Origin: Nannochloris sp. 'desiccata'
Lineage: Eukaryota > Chlorophyta > Trebouxiophyceae > Chlorellales > Chlorellaceae
Reading direction: 5' to 3'
NCBI GenBank assembly: GCA_019044685.2
Contig: JAGTXX020000003.1
Location: 1,550,001-1,614,000, forward strand
DNA: 64,000 bases
Numbering within the stretch: the stretch's first letter is position 1; each line of letters opens with the position of its first letter. Below, in pieces: positions 10,952 to 24,385 of this stretch. The position numbers were made by a program, and so were the translations under genes. The notes beneath the pieces were generated by a model. The model was given only the letters and a program-made list of their open reading frames with translations. It was not told the DNA's origin and did no database searches.

Positions 10952-12850
10952 ATGACGTTCGGCAGAGCTGTCACTAGCTCATTCACATCGCCATCGACGC
11001 AAATTTCTTGCGGCAGGCTGATTAGATCATCAAAGTGCGGTATTTTACATATAATCATGATGCGGATTTACACGATAAGATCCAATTCTTGACCTATGTA
11101 AAGCCTTTTACGACATGGCTGACGACCGCCTCCTTTTTCTTCCTCTCGCAGAATTCCTTCCTTGGTACCTGGCTTCCCATTAAAGTACATAGTAGGTCCA
11201 CTCCAACTACGCATCCCTGAAATAGTCTCTTCACGCCGTCCCGCTTACGTTTTACAAGCGCATTTAACTCCACCGACAAGTATGGAGCCTCCGTCAAAAC
11301 GCCAAAAGGGAGGTCCTGGTGGTCACCAGAAGCAGCAACAACAAAAGCGCAAGCATAAAACTTTGACACCAGAAGTAGAAATCCGTCTCGCTATACAAAC
11401 GGCTGCACGTGAACGGAGTATTGATAATGCATTCGCTGCATACGATAGAGCAAAAGAGTTAGGAATTAAATTAACATTGGATTCTTTTGCTTGCATTATG
11501 TTTTTGTGCTCTGGAGGTGATGATTGGGAATTTATGCTTTCATCAGCCAACAGCTTAGAGGCTGACAGCAGCAATCCTAGCAATGGCAATATTAATGGCA
11601 GTGGCAGTGGTGGGGCCACCGGTTTTAGCAGCGAGGTAATAACACCAGAACTAATGGCCCGTGGCAGAAATTTGCTAGACGACATGGCAGCAGCTGCGAT
11701 AGTCCCTAATGAAATCTGTTTCACTGCTTTAGCTCGTATGGAAGCACTCGCAGGCAATCCAGATGCTGCTCTTGCCATTGCTGTCAGCATTGGAGAAAAA
11801 GGATTACTCCCTCGCTTGCGTTGTTTCACACCAGCATTGGTAGCCTATGCAGAGAAAGGTAATGCTGCTAAAGCATTTGAAGTGGATACTGCTATAGCTG
11901 CTGTGGGATTAGAATCTGGAGAAAATGAATTTGGTAGGTTGTTGCAAGCGGCAGCTGGTGGTGGTGTAGAGATTTCAGCAGTAGAGGCAGTATTGTACCG
12001 GATGTCACGGGAATTGCAATGTTTACAGCCAATAACTATAGAGAGGGCACGTGCATTCTTTACATCAGATGCTGCAAAACAAGGAAGTGCATCCCCATCG
12101 TCGTCGTCGTGGATCTTAGAAGAGTGCTCTGTAGCTGAAGATGGCGCATGCCCTGCAGCTGGAGAAGGTATCAAATTAGCTGCTGTAGACTTAACGCCAT
12201 CAGAGTATGAAGAGTTCAAAATTGGTGTTGCAGAGCTCGCAGCAAAACAAGAACGACAACCGAACGATTTTAAAAATTTTGTTTTGTGGTTGGAACAACA
12301 TGGACCCTTTGGAGCTGTAATAGATGCAGCTAATGTAGCTTTTTATGGCCAAAATTTCGATTCTGGTGGCTTTTCATTTGCTCAAATAGGTGCTGTAGTC
12401 GATAGATTGCATGAAACGCATGCTGAGCTCCGCCCACTCGTTTTGCTGCACGTCAACAGAACAAAAGCACAGGCCGCTCAATCTTCAACTGCTGTTGCAT
12501 TATTAGACCGTCTTCGTGCTGAGCACTGTTTCTTTGCTACTCCAGCCGGTTCTAATGATGACTGGTATTGGATGTATGCTGCTGTAGCTGCTGGTAACAG
12601 TGGCTTGTTAGTTTCTAATGACGAGATGAGAGATCACTTGTTTCATATGTTGTCTCCTAAATTCTTTGAAAAATGGAAACATAGGCATCAGTTAAGATAT
12701 ACGTTTAATGGAAGCCCTGATTCATTGGAATTTGATTATCCACCGCCGTTTACTACGTGTGTACAGAAATTGGTAGGAACAGCAACACCATCGTGGGTGC
12801 TGCCTTGTGTGGACGGAACATGGACACTCGCTAAACTAAACCAGTTCTGA
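10952..12850 (+). CDS. protein-only RNase P (PRORP)
   Basis: Exon 2 (11152-12850) carries the whole enzyme; a probable exon 1 (10952-11034, donor GTGCGG) supplies an N-terminus. The long form is about 593 residues. The N-terminal half is a helical PPR-like array; the C-terminal half is the NYN metallonuclease with acidic residues in VIDAANVA (about 417), NDDWYWM (about 496) and SNDEMRDH (about 515). The late TTCVQKL and LPCVDGTW cysteines match the structural zinc site. It removes 5' leaders from tRNA precursors. An internal ATG at 11282 begins EPPSKRQKGG followed by KQQQQKRKHK, a likely nuclear signal; the upstream exon looks like an organelle presequence (RAVTSSFTSPSTQISCGRL). Exon 1 is inferred from phase and splice signals. 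Confidence 0.85.
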
Positions 12851-13010
12851 TGATTTATTTAAAACTAATTTTGGTATACATGTATGTATAAGTGCTTGTA
12901 ATTAGAGATTGTAAAAATTGTGTGTTACCTATAGTTAAACAGAGTGATTTCTTCTTTTTACTGGTAAATTGGTAAATATCTCTTTGGTATGTTTCGTTCA
13001 AACACTCTCC

Positions 13011-15057
13011 CTAAGCAGCATTACTTCTTCTTCCTAATTCTGCCAATTGACTAATAAACTCTTCTCCACTCAACAACTCAGTTGCTCCATACACTACATA
13101 TTTTGGTGTTGGTTGTGCCCTCTGTGCCCAACACACCAGGGACTCCCATTCCAAATAGTTACCTCCGCCAATCATAAACACAATAGCCTCTTTAAATGGA
13201 CCTGCAGGACGTTGTGCTCTACCTCCTGGACCTTTTGGATCAAATGTACGGTATCCATCAGTATCTGGATTTGGTTTGCCATCCATCAAGGCCTCCACTG
13301 CGACAGTTACCGCTGCTTGTTGTTCACCCGCAAGCAAGTTTTTTACTCCTTTAGTTAAAGAAGAAAGACCTTGACCGAAAGTAGAGCCCAATAAAGTTGT
13401 CAACTGCGCATCATATGCAGCTCCACCACCAGCACCACCACCACCGCCTTGTTGTCCTTTCCCTGTAAGATTTAATCGTCTCATTCTTTTCACATATGCC
13501 CACGCAGCCATATCAGCCCCAGCTGCGATTAAAGCATCCTCTGCAGCTTGACATTCCAATTCAGTTGGTACTGTTGGCGCAGTCAGCAACCACACTAAAG
13601 CTAACCTCAATTTATCAGCACCAGTACCTGAATGCCCTTGCAACAACTCTAACACCGCATCACCGTCAGCTTTGCCACTCACAAGTTCTTCTTCCAAACT
13701 ATAGAAATGATCTAAGGCCCGCTCTTTAATCAACTTAAGCATTGATGTTGCCATATTCGTATGTTTATCAATCACTCTTTTCTTTTCTGTAAGCTCCGGT
13801 AATGACGACACAGCGGACATAAGGCCACGTGTATTGGCAGACATGGACTCTGCTGGATCTGCAGTAGGATCTACATTGGCCCCCGTAGCTCTATTCAAAT
13901 CTTCAATAGCAGATTTATATTTAGCTAATTCAGCTTCTACTTGCTCAGCTATTTTAGGAAATTGTTCACGACCATGACTATGCCAAAAGAAATCTGCATC
14001 ATCAACTTCATACGACTTTTGTTGATTGCTAGCATTTGGTCCACCAGGGTTAAGATTACTATCAGAAGCAATAGAAATACGGTTTAATTTCATTCGTAAC
14101 ACATCTTGAACTAATGGTTTATATGTCCAAGTGTGTTGTAATGCAACAGATAATTCAAAATTACGATCAAATAAACAGAGTAAAGGTCGTTGTAAGGAGG
14201 CAGCAAGACCAGACCCAGCAGCACCTTCAGAGAATAAATTGACTCTATCACGTAACGCATCCCGTAATCTGGCATCTAATTTAGCAGCAACATGCTCTGC
14301 TGCACCTCCAGGTGGGCATCGAATGATGGGGACGACGCCAAGGGTGGCAAGCGCACAAAAGAGACCTTCTACTACACTACCAACAGCAGCTTCAATACCA
14401 GTATCTTGTGCACCCGGGTCATTTAATTGTAAATATGTAGATGGAAGTCCCAAAGTAAATAAACCTTGCTCTAAACTGGCGAATTGAGAGTGCTGATCAT
14501 AAACACGAGCAATACGGGCAGCAGCGCCAGAAGTAGCCACAGAAGAGGCCAAACGTTCCATTAAGGGGCGAGGAACGTGGGTGCTAAAGTTAATGTAAAA
14601 CGTATCGTATAACCCACGAGCAGCATCGGAAGCAATGCGGTCAATAGCAGTTTCTGTGGGCTGAACAAAGTAGACGGCAGGCACATCTGGAATCGCTTGT
14701 CTATCAGAGTCTAAGAGCATATGGAGAGTGACACCATGGCGGCGCAGTTCGTTTACGTGTAATAATGGGGCTAAAATGTTCTGGGTGTAGCGATCTAAGA
14801 TGAGAATTTTGAAAGACTCGTCTTCCTGGCGACCACCAAGGCCCGAAGGAGCGTTTGTGTTGAAGTGCAGCATACGGACGATGGCATCTGTAAATGAGTG
14901 GAAAATATTGGCACGCAAGTTGTGAGAATACGGCGATGAAAAGATTCAGCAGAGCAGCAAACTTCTTCTGAGGGAAATAAACTGCAAAATAATAATTGTT
15001 CATATTGCTTAATAACATGTTATCACCTGCTTGCTTTTGCCGCACGTTAAGCACCAT
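13011..15057 (-). CDS. SLY1: SEC1/Munc18 family protein SLY1 (SCFD1)
   Basis: Two exons on the minus strand, 15057-15027 and 14887-13011 (phase 1), giving 635 residues, the normal SM-protein length. The joined N-terminus MVLNVRQKQADAIVRMLHFN matches the opening of plant Sly1. Further signatures are FKILILDRYTQNILAPLL, PAVYFVQPTETAIDRI, PLLCLFDRNFELSVALQHTW and the C-terminal IVFMIGGGNYLEWESL. Sly1 clasps the syntaxin-5/Sed5 SNARE complex in ER-Golgi and intra-Golgi fusion. A Gly-rich low-complexity insert (GKGQQGGGGGAGGGAAY) lies in domain 3a. The exon 1 assignment is supported by conserved residues. Confidence 0.92.
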
Positions 15058-15250
15058 CGTTGGATATTGCAATCAACAATCTGTCAATGAGAATTATATG
15101 ATAAAACACTGCTTTTCTGTAACGATCACTGTCTGGATGAGTTTCTCAACCGAAGTATAATCTAAATACACGTTAAAATATGTATGAATAGCCGCAGCCC
15201 CCTGATCAGCCCTTTTATGTAGTCTACACAATCCGAAAACTTGAAATAAA

Positions 15251-15429
15251 TTAAGCCAAGGCCAAGCATAGTTGCTTTAGGTAGGCATTGGCAAACGAAA
15301 TATCTGTACCTGCTCTGTTGAACTTCACGTCGGAGGTACGCTCGTCATAGGTGCCCATGCAGGCCCAAAACGCTATGATAATAAGGATCATTACGAAGAC
15401 AAGATAATCACTGCCTCCTATCAGCGGTC
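15251..15429 (-). CDS. possible small single-pass membrane protein (terminal exon)
   Basis: Minus-strand frame that opens after a good acceptor (TTTTGTTTAG) at 15430 and ends at 15251. It encodes a hydrophobic span (LVFVMILIIIAFWACMG) followed by a polar tail. No family is recognised. An upstream exon would have to lie antisense to the HERP-like gene, so alternatively translation starts at the Met inside the hydrophobic segment, or this is a chance open frame in the space between SLY1 and the HERP-like gene. Confidence 0.25.
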
Positions 15430-15451
15430 CTAAACAAAAGGCAGCAACACA

Positions 15452-17289
15452 ATGAAAGTTTTGTTGGTATTTAAAAATCCCAGCAGACCGCTGAACGACA
15501 CGTTTGAGCTTGAATGCTCGGTAGTGACTTCTATTGGAGAGCTCAAACAAACGCTGCAGGGAGTATATCCAGGAAAGCCTCTTCCAGAAGCGATCACAGT
15601 AAGTTTTGAAACTCTAGAATCAAATTCAAGCAACTTGAGTTTTCGACCGTCTATTGAACCCTTCTGATCACCTTTCGATTCTCCAACATACAGCTTATTT
15701 ATGCGGGCAAGGTGCTGAAAGATAATGCGATGCCATTGTCTGCTTTTATCTCTGCAGACACAACCTCTCCGGTGGCGATCCACATTGTAGTCAAAGGTGC
15801 TTCTGGTTCTAGTGCTGCGGTGGAAGCAACAGAACGACCCAATTCGGCTGCATCTGTTTCTCCTTTGGAACGAACGACCACATATAGTGAAGCAACGCCA
15901 GGAAGACAGACTATTCCTGCCTCGTCAACAGCACCAGCCGCACTTGCAGAGGCGGGGCCTGTGACCGAGCCGGCTAGTAGTGTTCCTGCCGCTGCTCTCC
16001 CAACAGCTCCAGTAGTTGTGCATGATCCTGTGACACAAGCTTCTGTGTGCGTGTCATCAGCACAAGCAGAAGAACCAGCAACGGCTTCGACTTCTAAAAA
16101 AACAACCGATCCTCAGCCGACCCCACTTCCTGCTGGCCCTGCTCCTGCTAGCCCTTTTCCTCCAGGAATGGATGCTTATTATTCTAATCAGATGGCGTAC
16201 GGAGTAGCATATCAAGCTGCTTATCAAGCTGCTCTCCAAGCAGTCATTGCTGCACAGCAACAACATCAACAGCCGAACAGCGGTAATGGCAGGTACCCAG
16301 AAGGTGGTGCTAACAATACAAATCAACCTCTCCCTCCTGGTGCCGGTCAGCAAATGTATTACGCTATGCCCATGCTTATGCCCTTTTCAGTACCAATGCC
16401 TTACTACAACTACCGTTACAGCCCCTATCCATATAACAACCCAATGACGATGCACCACCCTCTGCCACAACACCCGATGCAAGATCAATTTCCAGGTGGA
16501 GGTGGACAAGGAATGGAAACAAGACAACGAAGACGAGCTGCAGTCGTCGCAGCAGTAGCAGGAGGTCCTGATGGGCGGGTACCTGAAGATTTATTGAGAA
16601 GATTGAGAGAATTAAGAAATAGAGGGTTCCAGTTACCCCCTGAGTTGGTAGTTGCACTTGATAGAGAGGAAGCACGCCTTGCTGGTGGTGTAAGACCTCC
16701 TCGTGTTCATAGATTCCAGTTCCGTATTCAAATTAACATCCGTGCATTGCTTCAGCTTGCTGTGTTGTTGGTTGTGGTATATCAAAACTGTCCACCTAGA
16801 AGGTTTGTTGTGCTGTGCCTGCTGGGCTTTGCATTGTGGTTGTCTACCACACCTCGAGTGAGAGCATTCTTACAATCTATAGCTGGATTAGGGCCAAATA
16901 ATAATAACAACAATAGAAGAAGAGGAGAAGAGCAGCCACTGCATGTACCTGCACAAGGACCGCAAGGATTCGCTGAAAATGGTCAACCACCAGCTGCTGC
17001 TGTAGCTCCTGCTGGTGCAGGAGACGCTGCCAATGCTCCTGCTGTTCAGCCAGCTATCGATGGTGGTGCTGCTGCAGGTAATAATGACCCTCCGTTAGAC
17101 CCTCAACTACCTGAGCAACAACAAGGTAATAATGCTGATAGAGGTGGTATCCTTCACGAAATTCAAGCCTTTATTGCTGGATTTATTACTTCGTTATTGC
17201 CAGCTATGGACCATCAAAATAATAATGATGATGGGAATGCTGCTGGAGGGGGAGGAGCTATGCGTGATGTGTTTGGAGGAGACCAGTAG
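15452..17289 (+). CDS. HERP-like protein: N-terminal ubiquitin-like domain plus membrane hairpin
   Basis: Two exons, 15452-15598 and 15694-17289 (phase 0), giving about 580 residues. The joined N-terminus is a ubiquitin-like domain (MKVLLVFKNPSRPLNDTFEL ... LIYAGKVLKDNAMPLSAF). It is followed by a long low-complexity middle rich in Pro, Ala, Gln, Tyr and Asn, and a hydrophobic hairpin around residues 395-440 (LLQLAVLLVVVY, FVVLCLLGFALWL). UBL plus late membrane hairpin is the layout of HERPUD proteins, ER membrane factors that scaffold the Hrd1 ubiquitin ligase during ER-associated degradation. The UBL lacks a processed Gly-Gly end, as expected for an integral domain. The middle is far longer and more repetitive than in animal HERP. 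Confidence 0.7.
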
Positions 17290-17385
17290 CATGGTATACT
17301 CTATAATGTGTATGCATTTCACTGTAATTCAGTATAATAAGTCAAAGAAGGCTAGAAAAAAAGTAAAAATTGGAATTTGTTTGTT

Positions 17386-17802
17386 TCACACAGGTGGTGG
17401 CGGAGGAGGAGCAGACGCATATTCCTCATAGGCTTTGCTGCTTGAGGACGGCATTGTTGCAGGCAACCGTTCATATGGTGTTGCAACACGATATGGTGCA
17501 GTCTGGTCTTGTAGGTGTTGCAATGCTGCACGGGCCTCGTCGTCCTTTGTGGCCACCACCCAACAAGCATGAAAAATTCCTGGTATCCATGCCAAAATTG
17601 TCAATAGGAAATTTATCCAGAAATCAGCGCCAAATCTATCTGTAGCAATTAACACCTGCATCCAAGGTGGAATTTGTCGATAATAGGAGTGTAGGGTGTT
17701 AGGAAAAAATGTTGCAAGTATTAATAAACAAGTGGCGCTTACAGCAGCTGGAGGCAAAATAACTGCTGCAATATAGAGACCAAAGGCTCTAGGACTGCAC
17801 AT
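17386..17802 (-). CDS. PMP3/UPF0057 family membrane protein with long insert and tail
   Basis: Intronless, 138 residues. The two PMP3 half-signatures are visible: IAAVILPPAAV at the N-terminus and GADFWINFLLTILAWIPGIFHACWVV in the middle. PMP3 proteins are tiny (about 55 residues) two-span plasma-membrane proteins linked to ion balance and membrane potential. Here some 40 extra residues, including another hydrophobic run (ATCLLILATFF), separate the halves, and a polar Tyr/Pro-rich tail ending in a proline run follows. It is tail-to-tail with the HERP-like gene, 96 bases between stop codons. Confidence 0.75.
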   Translation of the reverse strand: MCSPRAFGLYIAAVILPPAAVSATCLLILATFFPNTLHSYYRQIPPWMQVLIATDRFGADFWINFLLTILAWIPGIFHACWVVATKDDEARAALQHLQDQTAPYRVATPYERLPATMPSSSSKAYEEYASAPPPPPPV

Positions 17803-18018
17803 TGTGTCTTTTTATTGAAGCTAGTAGTAGAATGTATAAATTTGGGGTAAACAAGGGAATTTTAATGGCAATTTTTATAGGTGAACAAAACCTGTAGCTT
17901 CATCTGCGCGGGCACAGGCGCTGTGACAGGGATGGCTTTCTTCCGGAAGGTCGCTAGCTTTCCACGCGACATCGGTGCAATCACAATAAAGAAAATAACA
18001 GTATTTGGGTCATTTCAA

Positions 18019-19374
18019 TCAAATCTTACAACAAGCTTCACAGCAACAGCCACATAGCAGGTGATGCACCTTGATATTTTGCTTGACAATTCTCACTGCA
18101 TCCACTGCTAGTTCTGAAGCTGACAAATTAGCAGGGACATTGCTATCACACTGAACAGCGTGTTTAGCTGCTGCAACTCCCATAGCTAGGGCACATACTG
18201 GATCATTTGCGCGAGTAAGTTCGTGAAGAAACCCAGCAACAAGACAATCACCAGCACCGCTGCAGTTCACAATGGTAGCAGGCAAAGCAGGCGCATGGTG
18301 AACAATAATACTTGATTTATCTTTAGATAGGGTACATAACGCAGCGCCTAGGCTGCCTAATGTTAACAATACATTCTTTAGGCCTTCTTCTAGCACCAAC
18401 TGTACAAGTGGCCTTGCTGTCTGCAGTAATTTTCCTATTTCTGAACCACCTCGAGCCTCTTTTAAGTTGTGACATGCACATGAGCTTTTATAGTTCTTCA
18501 GTACAACTTCCGCCATTGCTTTTAGTTCAGCTAAATTAGGTGAAGCATAATCCAGCACTGATAAGAATGGAACAGCTCTAACTGCTTTTGGGGCAGAAAC
18601 AGGCTCAAAGAACAGCAGCGGTTTTTTATTTGGGCTAGGGTAATTGTTTTTGATACTGCAACAAATCGCATTAATTGCATCTTGACCCAAATCTCCATCG
18701 ATGAGCACGGAATGCGACTTTTCTATATCTATAGCATATGCTTCAAGATTTATAGCAGTCAAATTCTTTTCTAAAAGTGCAACATCTGCCACAGATGCAG
18801 CAACGTCACCCTGTCCATCAAAAATAATTGAAACACAGGGGGTGGAACCTTGAGGAACAGAAATAATTCCCTTTGTATCCATTCCGAGATGCAAGCATGA
18901 TTCCAACAGTGATTTGCCAGCTGCATCATCTCCTATTGCAGTAATTAACAGAGGCAACTCTCTTGGGCTACTTGTCGTCTTTTTCTCAGAGTTTGATAAT
19001 AAGACTAAACTGTGAGCTATATTTCGAGCGACTCCTCCTGGAACGAATTTCACATGTCCAGGAACCGAACCACCTTGCTGGAAAGCATAGCCAGCACCAG
19101 GGGTTGCCTGTATTTGTAAGAAAAAAATACAGTAAGTTAGCAAGCAAGAAGAGAGCGGCAGTGAAATACTAAGAGAGAAATTGCCAGGTGATTAAAGACT
19201 TACCTGAACATCAAGTATCATACTTCCTATGAGTGTAATTGATGTCGAGGTATTGCAGAGGCGAGCAAAAACTTCACTTGGTTTCGCGCTGGTGCAGTCA
19301 TCGTTGGCATTGGCGATGTGATCCAAGTGACATTGCAGCATTTGAAGCCGCCTTAGAGTCCTTATACTTGTCAT
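18019..19374 (-). CDS. PfkB-family carbohydrate kinase, pseudouridine-kinase-like
   Basis: Two exons on the minus strand, 19374-19204 and 19107-18019 (phase 0), giving about 419 residues. Ribokinase-fold signatures are present: LIGSMILDVQATPG across the junction, PGGVARNIAHSL (substrate-binding glycines), ITAIGDDAAGKSLL, and the anion-hole/catalytic motif NCSGAGDCLVAGFLHEL. The MILD-ATPG and GGVARN pairing is typical of the pseudouridine kinase branch, which phosphorylates pseudouridine from RNA turnover; other nucleoside kinases of the family cannot be excluded. The C-terminus ends in a Cys-rich CGCCCEACC stretch not expected in the family. It diverges from the ADAT2 gene across 218 bases. 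Confidence 0.8.
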
Positions 19375-19592
19375 GGTAAATTAGTGGTTACACCAAGATT
19401 ACATAATAGTTCAATAATACGCTGCATTCCCCTCAATTTCACTTTCGAAGCAGTCCCTATCCATTTTACTGGATTTCGAGTAGACGGCTTTTGCGAAGAC
19501 CTCATGATCTTTCGCTGCCAATTGAGCATTTTTATTGCATTCCAAATTTTTGATAGCTTTTTCAGCGACGCTAAAAGCTGCGACAGCATACA

Positions 19593-20569
<977 letters not shown>

Positions 20570-20756
20570 AACGCAGTAAGAATGTAATTGAATATAATCA
20601 ATCACTGATTGAATCAGAGCCAGCACGGGTCCACTGGGCGCCTTCAGAAACAGCTTTGCTTTGAAACATTAAAGGCGAGCTGATTTCGAGAAACTGTCAA
20701 TATAGTTATAAAATTGCTTCGCAGTATGAAAATGGGGTAACAGTATAGCACGCAAT

Positions 20757-23700
20757 ATGGAAAACAATATTACAACAGAGATCGTTTATGGTGTCTTAAG
20801 CTCTTCGCTCAGCCAGGACAACACGACTCGTTCTGCTGCTGAAAAGCAATTACATACATGGGAGAGTGACTCTGTTCCAGGATTCATCGGGTCTCTTTTG
20901 AAAATTGCGGAAGAGCTGCACAATGTTCCCGAGGTAAGCATGGGGATCGAGAAAAGTGATCAGAAACGTTGGCACAATTCTGCATATATATAGCAATTTT
21001 AGGAGATTTCACAGGTCTAAGAAATACAGATGGCAGATACTGCATCAAGGCGCGGTGCCAAGGCTATGCCATGTAAACTATTACTGACTATATATTTTCA
21101 CCAATACCAACGCTGCAGGAATCCCGCTTACTTGCTGTAGTGGTAGCTAAGAATGCAGTGGGCAGCTCATGGCGCAAGACAGTAGCCAGCCGAGAATGGT
21201 CACACGTCCCAGACCAAGAAAAAGCATTTATTCGTTCTACGGCTCTTTCACTACTTTTACGAGACCCTTCAGACCGTGTTGCTCTTCAGCTTGGCCTCTT
21301 GATCACCAACATAGCTCGCTTTGATGTCCCTAGACCCTGGGAATCGCTGATACCTATATTGGTAACCGCATCGACAGTTGAAAGTGGCGAAATTTCAAAT
21401 TCTAAAGTCAGAGCATTAAGTACTCTTAAATACGTACTCCGTGCTCTCCGTTCAAAACGCTTTGTTATGGAATTTCGAGATGATTATTCAACAGCACAAG
21501 ATATCGATGCAATGAGCAAGCAAGTAGATAAAGACCGTGCTCTAATGTTCCAGCAGGCGCGATCATTGCTAGGTGTGCTACGGCAACAGTGGGAAGGCAA
21601 TTTCTCTAGTTTACTAAGACAAGAAGCTGGCTGGGAGGTGAGGGGTCCCTTGGCGGTTGCTGGTCTCGCCTGTTTACGTGAGCTGTTGATGCTCTTGCTT
21701 GATATCAGGGAATGTGAAGGTGAATTCGATTCATTAATGCGTGAATGTGCGCAAGCAGCAGCAGCTATAGCAGGTCCTTTATTTTCAGGACCAGCTGCTG
21801 CTGCAGCGGTGGAAGCTGGATCTGCTGGTAGTCATACTATCTTGTTAAGTAAATGTTGGGAGAGGTTGTTACAAATAGCTTTAATAGCTATGGATCGACA
21901 CACAGTGGCCTTTGCTCAGCATATTCCTGCATGGGCATCTGTGTGTATCAATACAGCATTGCTGAGAATGAATAGTGAAGCTGTACACAGTATTCGCCCG
22001 AAGACTAGAGTTTTGCTGACTAGATTTGTTGCGCGTGCAATGCTACAGCCATTCTATCGTGAAGAAGCAGCTACAGAAGAGGAACACATGATGATGTTAC
22101 TACCCTCTGCAGCGAGAGCACGTATGAATGAAGCATTACCTGCTTTGCGTGCTGCCGCTCGATGCCTCGATGGCATGGTAACCCAACAAGATGGTCGATG
22201 TGATGCTCTGGTACAGTCAATAGTGTCTAAATATATCGTATTGTCTCCAGAAGAGCTTGCTGAATGGGGTGCTGACCCTGAAAGTTTCGCTCGACAAGCC
22301 GATGTTGAGACATCACCAGATGCAGAGACGCCTCGCCCCTGTGGTGTTGCTTTATTAGAGTGCGCTTTAGAACGTAATGAAGAAGCTGTAGCAACATCAT
22401 TAGTAGGGTTAGCATCAAATTTACAATCGCAGCAATTAACGAGAGAGTCTGTGTTACCTAGAGAAGCTGTCTATAGAGCAATCGGTGAATGTTTTACTCA
22501 TTTGAGGACGAGAGTAGATTTTGGGGTTTGGTATACTGGAGAATTGAGAATGTTGTTGACTTCTACAGATTTAAGTGGAATAGAAGGTAGTATATTACGA
22601 GCGAGGGCACTGTGGCTGATTGGGGTCTGTGGTGAAGAGTTGGCGGCAGAAGCATGGCAAGATGCTTTTAAATTAGCAGTACAGCACATGGAGTCACCTG
22701 ATCTCGTAGTAGCATTGATGGCTGTGTCTGCAGTGGCTGCGTTGATTGCTGTTGCATTGGAAGAACAGCAATTTGTAGGGCAGCCTCTTGAAAATCAACG
22801 TTCATTGCTTGAAGGAACTGATGCCGAAGGGTTGGTAAATGGTCTACATGGAAGTTTTGGTAATGGTTCTTCGCAGCAGCAGCAACTTGATTTCGCAGCA
22901 CAGGCAAATGCAGAGTTTTATGCGCATGTAGCTGTTGTAGAAGAATCTATGGATGCAATAATGAAGCATTGCTTTGATTTATTGCCTCGATTGTATGAAG
23001 CTGAAAGCATGGTGAGGATGTTGCAGTGTATTTCCGCAACAGTGGAGTTATTAGGTGATCGAGTGCAGCCTCATCTGCATAGTATTACTAGCGCATTGCC
23101 ACAGGTGTGGAGTTTAGTACAGGGGAGATCTTCTGAAGAAGGAACAGGTGCACGTGTTCGTTTACATTGTAGTTTATTGGCAATGTTGGCGCATCTGATT
23201 GCAAAACTAGGTGCAGCCGCAGCACAGCAACCTGAGGTGGCTGGAGTCCTTTTACCTTTATTACTGCATGCAACGAATACATCCGATCCTCAAGCTGAAC
23301 CTTTGATGGAAGATGGATTGAAATTGTGGATGGCTGTGCTGTCTGCTGCGCCTGCTGTGACTCCACAATTATTAGAATTCGTGACGGGTCGACTGGAAGG
23401 AATTCTAAAGAATGGGAAAGATAATGCAGCTGGATTCTCTATAGCAGAAGGGTATGCATTGCATGGTGGAGCTACTGCACTTGCACCTATTCTTCATCAA
23501 GTAGCTACTTCAATCACTGCTTCTATTTCCACAGCAGTAACGACAATGGCGCCACGTCAAGGTGCTGTTCCTGGAGCAATAGCTCTTGGTGCATTGACAC
23601 CTGAAGTTGCAAATGAAGCTGCAAGTGCCTTATCGTTACTTGCAACGCTGCAAAGAGTTTATGATCAACTACCAACAGAGCTTGAGGTGCCAGTAAAACG

Positions 23701-24385
23701 GGCTGCGGATATGCTGTGTGCTGACTACGGCATGGGTGTACTTCGATTGCCTCAACGGTCTGTTCCATTAATGGAATGTGCTCTAGAGGTTGTTTATAGA
23801 GTATTATTTACACGACCTAGTGCTCTTCCAGCTTTGACTGACAATGATAGAGGTGCTACTCATCGTTTAGTTGATCGATGGATTCTGTTAGCTTCTAGTA
23901 GGGATGTAGGCGAAATGTTTATACCTTCATTGGCTGCGGCTGGACGTTCTCGTCGTCATAAAGCTGCTGTAGCGCTGTGTGCTCTGGTTGTAGCTGATCC
24001 ACCGCCTGGAATGAGAGGAGAAGATAGGGCTGCTCAGTCACTAGTGTTGGGTTTAAAAGCATCTAGAGAACAGAAATTATTTGAAAGTGATCAACAGAGG
24101 TTAGCTAATTTACAACCTGAAGATCCTGATCATCAAGATCAGTTATTATTACGGAGGTTGTTATTGGCTAGAGGAGATCCTTTGAGAGCAGTGGATGCGA
24201 CCGATGCTGTTCGTGCTGCTGCTGGGCATGTGGCTGCGTGGCAGGGGAAAGAAACGTTGCTGCAATCTTTAGAGAATATTGATACAGTGTACAAAAATCA
24301 AATGGCGGCGTTGTTAGCAGGGCAGCTGTCTGAAGCAGAGACAGATGCAGCAGTGGCCAGTATGGCGCATGCAGCGCTGAGCTAG
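20757..24385 (+). CDS. IPO11: importin-11-like karyopherin
   Basis: Two exons, 20757-20933 and 21119-24385 (phase 0), giving about 1147 residues. The N-terminus is an importin-beta Ran-binding region: RSAAEKQLHTWES, then LAVVVAKNAVGSSWRKT and ARFDVPRPWESLIPIL. SKVRALSTLKYVLRALRSKRF follows, the order seen in importin-11/Kap120. The rest is a continuous helical (HEAT-repeat) array rich in Leu and Ala. Proteins of this group carry cargoes such as ubiquitin-conjugating enzymes or ribosome-biogenesis factors through nuclear pores. One 185-nt intron lies early; the remaining 3.2 kb is a single exon. Confidence 0.85.
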
